From Thermoactinomycetaceae bacterium (GTDB taxonomy: Bacteria > Bacillota > Bacilli > Thermoactinomycetales > Thermoactinomycetaceae): a DNA stretch of 15,157 bases. Shown here one piece after another: positions 13,586 through 15,157 of this stretch (positions are counted from its first letter, which is position 1; each line of letters begins with the position of its first letter). The notes beneath the pieces are model-generated. The model did not search any database and was not told the origin of the DNA. It saw only the letters and a list, made by a program, of their open reading frames with translations. The stretch lies in contig JANWJM010000024.1 in assembly GCA_025449475.1 (NCBI GenBank), forward strand, positions 1 to 15,157. The letters are read 5' to 3'. The position numbers and the translations under genes were made by a program.

Positions 13586-14293
13586 TTATTCCTCCAATGT
13601 GGTAAATACCGGCTCTCCGTTTTTATATTTCATGGGTAAAGAAAAAGCCGGAACATGTAATGAATCCTTCACCATCCAATTCCTTAAGTCTTCTCTCTCG
13701 GAAGGTTTTTCTTTTGCTTTCTGGATCATCTTCATGGCTTCGGTTCGATAATCAATCATAACTTTTCCCTTCCCATCCATCATCAGTGATAATGTGGCCG
13801 CGGTATCATAAGGACTTGGTATCACGATCTCTTCCATTCCCATCTGCTGAAAGTCAATGGTTGAGAATTGCGCATCGATCTTCTCCTTAATGGGGAGCCT
13901 TTTGTGTTTTTGTTGAAAATCTGTCACCATCACCTGCGCTTTTTCCACCTGATCATTGACCCGCAAATCAAATAAGCGTACCAAAGGTCTCTCTTCCACA
14001 TTGGTTAGTACATAGATGAAAAATCCCCCGTTTTCGTATGCGGATGGTGGAATTTGATCAAGATATCCTCTCAATGCTTGAAAATCGACAACCGCTTTGG
14101 AAGTAAATTTGAGTTCATCCGCTTTGTAACGATAGGGTAACACCTTTTTGTCTTTAACATACAAATCAATCGCTGATTGTACACGCTCGACATGCGCTGG
14201 TAATTGATCCAGCTGGAGCCTTTCCTCCTGTGGATAAAAACAGCCACAAAGCAACCCCAACAATACCCCAAGCAATGGAACAACTCGTCTCAT
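13586..14293 (-). CDS. Putative lipoprotein, YphF-like
   Basis: A secreted lipoprotein of unknown function, about 235 residues. The N-terminus has two arginines, a hydrophobic stretch (VVPLLGVLLGLL) and a lipobox-like LCGC, so lipid attachment to Cys18 is expected. The rest is soluble and polar, without a domain I can name; DQVEKAQVMVTDFQQKHKRLP and an earlier VERVQSAIDLYVKDKKVLP look alike, suggesting two related halves. Position just upstream of spoIVA and just downstream of a small membrane gene matches B. subtilis yphE-yphF-spoIVA. The longer reading from 14386 is rejected: ATG 14291-14293 has AAAGG upstream and makes the signal peptide N-terminal. The gene almost abuts the preceding one. 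Confidence 0.75.
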   Translation of the reverse strand: MRRVVPLLGVLLGLLCGCFYPQEERLQLDQLPAHVERVQSAIDLYVKDKKVLPYRYKADELKFTSKAVVDFQALRGYLDQIPPSAYENGGFFIYVLTNVEERPLVRLFDLRVNDQVEKAQVMVTDFQQKHKRLPIKEKIDAQFSTIDFQQMGMEEIVIPSPYDTAATLSLMMDGKGKVMIDYRTEAMKMIQKAKEKPSEREDLRNWMVKDSLHVPAFSLPMKYKNGEPVFTTLEE

Positions 14294-14298
14294 TTTCC

Positions 14299-14472
14299 TC
14301 ATCCTTTCAAAAACATGCGCAATCCAAACATAAACGCTGGAAGAAGTAGCAGCGCGGCAAAGCCGATCAGTAAAATCCGTAACCATTTCTTCTGCAATGT
14401 CCGGGCAAAAGCGATCAAAATGTTAATGACAATTAATAAGGTAATGATGACCATCATTTCAAACACAATCAA
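14299..14472 (-). CDS. Small membrane protein, YphE/DUF2768-like
   Basis: About 57 residues with two hydrophobic helices, MVIITLLIVINILIAFA and LRILLIGFAALLLLPAFMFG, split by a short basic turn (RTLQKKW). This is the layout of the small DUF2768 protein (YphE) encoded before yphF and spoIVA in B. subtilis; the assignment rests on size, topology and place, not on strong sequence match. An open frame extends to 14676 but its N-terminal part overlaps the promoter. The only start with a spaced ribosome-binding site (AGAGG) is TTG 14470-14472; ATG 14455-14457 is the alternative. Its stop lies about six bases before the lipoprotein ATG. Confidence 0.65.
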   Translation of the reverse strand: MIVFEMMVIITLLIVINILIAFARTLQKKWLRILLIGFAALLLLPAFMFGLRMFLKG

Positions 14473-14494
14473 ACACCGTCCTCTGTTTTTCATT

Positions 14495-14523
14495 AGTATA
14501 ACAAATCCACCATCGCCTACCAA
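14495..14523 (-). promoter_or_regulatory. Sigma-A promoter of the yphE/yphF-like operon
   Basis: TTGGTA (14518-14523), a 17-base spacer and TATACT (14495-14500) with an upstream TG (TGTTATACT) on the minus strand. The start of transcription would fall just before the AGAGG ribosome-binding site, so the leader is very short. Confidence 0.65.
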
Positions 14524-14540
14524 TCTACAGGCAAATGACC

Positions 14541-14570
14541 CATGCATATTTCGATCACATGCATAGGATA
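14541..14570 (+). promoter_or_regulatory. Repeated CATGCATA and sporulation-like -10 before the plus-strand gene
   Basis: CATGCATA occurs twice (14541-14548 and 14558-14565) in direct orientation. The second runs into CATAGGATA (14562-14570), which fits the CATANNNTA -10 pattern of sigma-K; GCATATT (14544-14550) resembles a sigma-E -35 but the spacing of 11 is short. No sigma-A promoter is obvious. Confidence 0.3.
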
Positions 14571-14604
14571 TATGGACAAAAGCCTGACTCGGGAGGGACT
14601 TTAT

Positions 14605-15117
14605 GTGAAAAGAAAAAAGCATTTGAAGAAGAGGCGATCCGTCAGAAAACATCCTGTACCTAAAAATATCAAACATCCACCTATTTTACCTGCATTTTCA
14701 TCGTTAAATATCTCAAAAATGTTAAGTCAATTTATGACATTTCGTTCGATGATCCAAGATCTCAGTTCATCATTACAGCGCATGGAAAAGATGTTGGATT
14801 CCGCCTATCAAATGTTTGAAATCACTCAGAATTTTATAGGGACACGCAATCAATCTCGACAATCGCTTCTACCCACGAACCCGGATCGCAAACCATCCAG
14901 TGACAATGAAGAAGATCTACCCATGATCAACCTACCACCCGACCAAGAATCGCCTATCCAATCTCCATTCGCTCAGCTGTTCCGTCAGATCGATCCACGT
15001 CTCCTTTTTCAGCTCCTGCAATCACCACTGGTTCAGCGTCTAATCTCTCAATTTTTTACAGCTCCCCAAAAGTCAGCATCGCGCATAAAGCTTCCGACTA
15101 GACGAAAACAGGGGTAA
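14605..15117 (+). CDS. Hypothetical protein with basic ends and a central helix
   Basis: The only gene read on the plus strand, 170 residues; I do not recognise the family. Start is GTG 14605-14607, seven bases after GGGAGGG; a nearer ATG (14603-14605) is followed at once by TGA. The first 25 residues are extremely basic (KRKKHLKKRRSVRK). A predicted helix follows (SLNISKMLSQFMTFRS, then MIQDLSSSLQRMEKMLDSAY), then a polar, proline-rich acidic linker (residues about 95-120) and a hydrophobic C-terminal helix (PRLLFQLLQSPLVQRLISQFF) with a basic tail. It has no signal peptide. Composition and the upstream box suggest, without proof, a sporulation-time nucleic-acid- or coat-associated protein. 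Confidence 0.75.
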   Translation: MKRKKHLKKRRSVRKHPVPKNIKHPPILPAFSSLNISKMLSQFMTFRSMIQDLSSSLQRMEKMLDSAYQMFEITQNFIGTRNQSRQSLLPTNPDRKPSSDNEEDLPMINLPPDQESPIQSPFAQLFRQIDPRLLFQLLQSPLVQRLISQFFTAPQKSASRIKLPTRRKQG

Positions 15118-15142
15118 TGCCTTCTTGGCATTACCCCTGTTT
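15106..15142 (+). terminator. Long hairpin terminator of the plus-strand gene
   Basis: Sixteen contiguous base pairs (15106-15121 with 15127-15142) around the loop TTCTT. The gene's stop codon (15115-15117) lies inside the 5' arm. A-rich and T-rich ends flank the arms, so it could serve transcripts from both sides, although the T tract is short. Confidence 0.75.
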
Positions 15143-15157
15143 ATTCAGTCGACTGGT

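Overview
The window comes from a spore-forming, low-to-medium GC Gram-positive of the order Bacillales. It carries spoIVA with a sigma-E-like promoter, the Bacillus-type TRAP regulator gene mtrB, a two-subunit heptaprenyl diphosphate synthase (hepS/hepT), and a gene order close to the B. subtilis block spoIVA-hbs-mtrA-mtrB-hepS-menG-hepT-ndk-(cheR)-aroC-aroB-aroH-trp. Three differences stand out: cheR is absent between ndk and aroC, mqnP and mqnA (futalosine menaquinone pathway) sit between menG and hepT, and trpE is missing ahead of trpD. A non-motile member of the Thermoactinomycetaceae or a relative is my best guess, but this is inference. Almost everything is on the minus strand; only the last gene is on the plus strand.

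Layout, in the direction of minus-strand transcription (high to low coordinates). Around 14.3-15.1 kb a plus-strand gene of unknown function diverges from a yphE/yphF-like pair. Next come a small membrane-protein ORF with a strong terminator, spoIVA with its own sporulation promoter, hbs (HU), folE/mtrA, and a tRNA-Pro(GGG) with its own promoter and terminator. A long operon follows: mtrB-hepS-menG-mqnP-mqnA-hepT. Then come ndk and the aroC-aroB-aroH-(leader)-trpD-trpC-trpF supraoperon, which runs off the left edge.

The genes form a chorismate hub. AroB and AroC make chorismate. AroH sends it to prephenate, MqnA to menaquinone (with HepS/HepT supplying the side chain, MqnP a prenyl transfer and MenG the last methylation), and TrpD/C/F act in the tryptophan branch. 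The tryptophan branch should be controlled by the window's own mtrB product. The 230-base gap between aroH and trpD holds a compact TRAP attenuator: promoter, about 11 NAG-like triplets, antiterminator, terminator and a hairpin that can hide the ribosome-binding site. In B. subtilis such a leader precedes trpE; here it precedes trpD.

The most unusual observations are (i) this complete TRAP leader ahead of trpD with trpE gone, (ii) trpF interrupted by two in-frame stop codons with no frameshift, exactly at the half-barrel boundary, and (iii) a complete tRNA-Pro transcription unit that separates mtrA/folE from mtrB.
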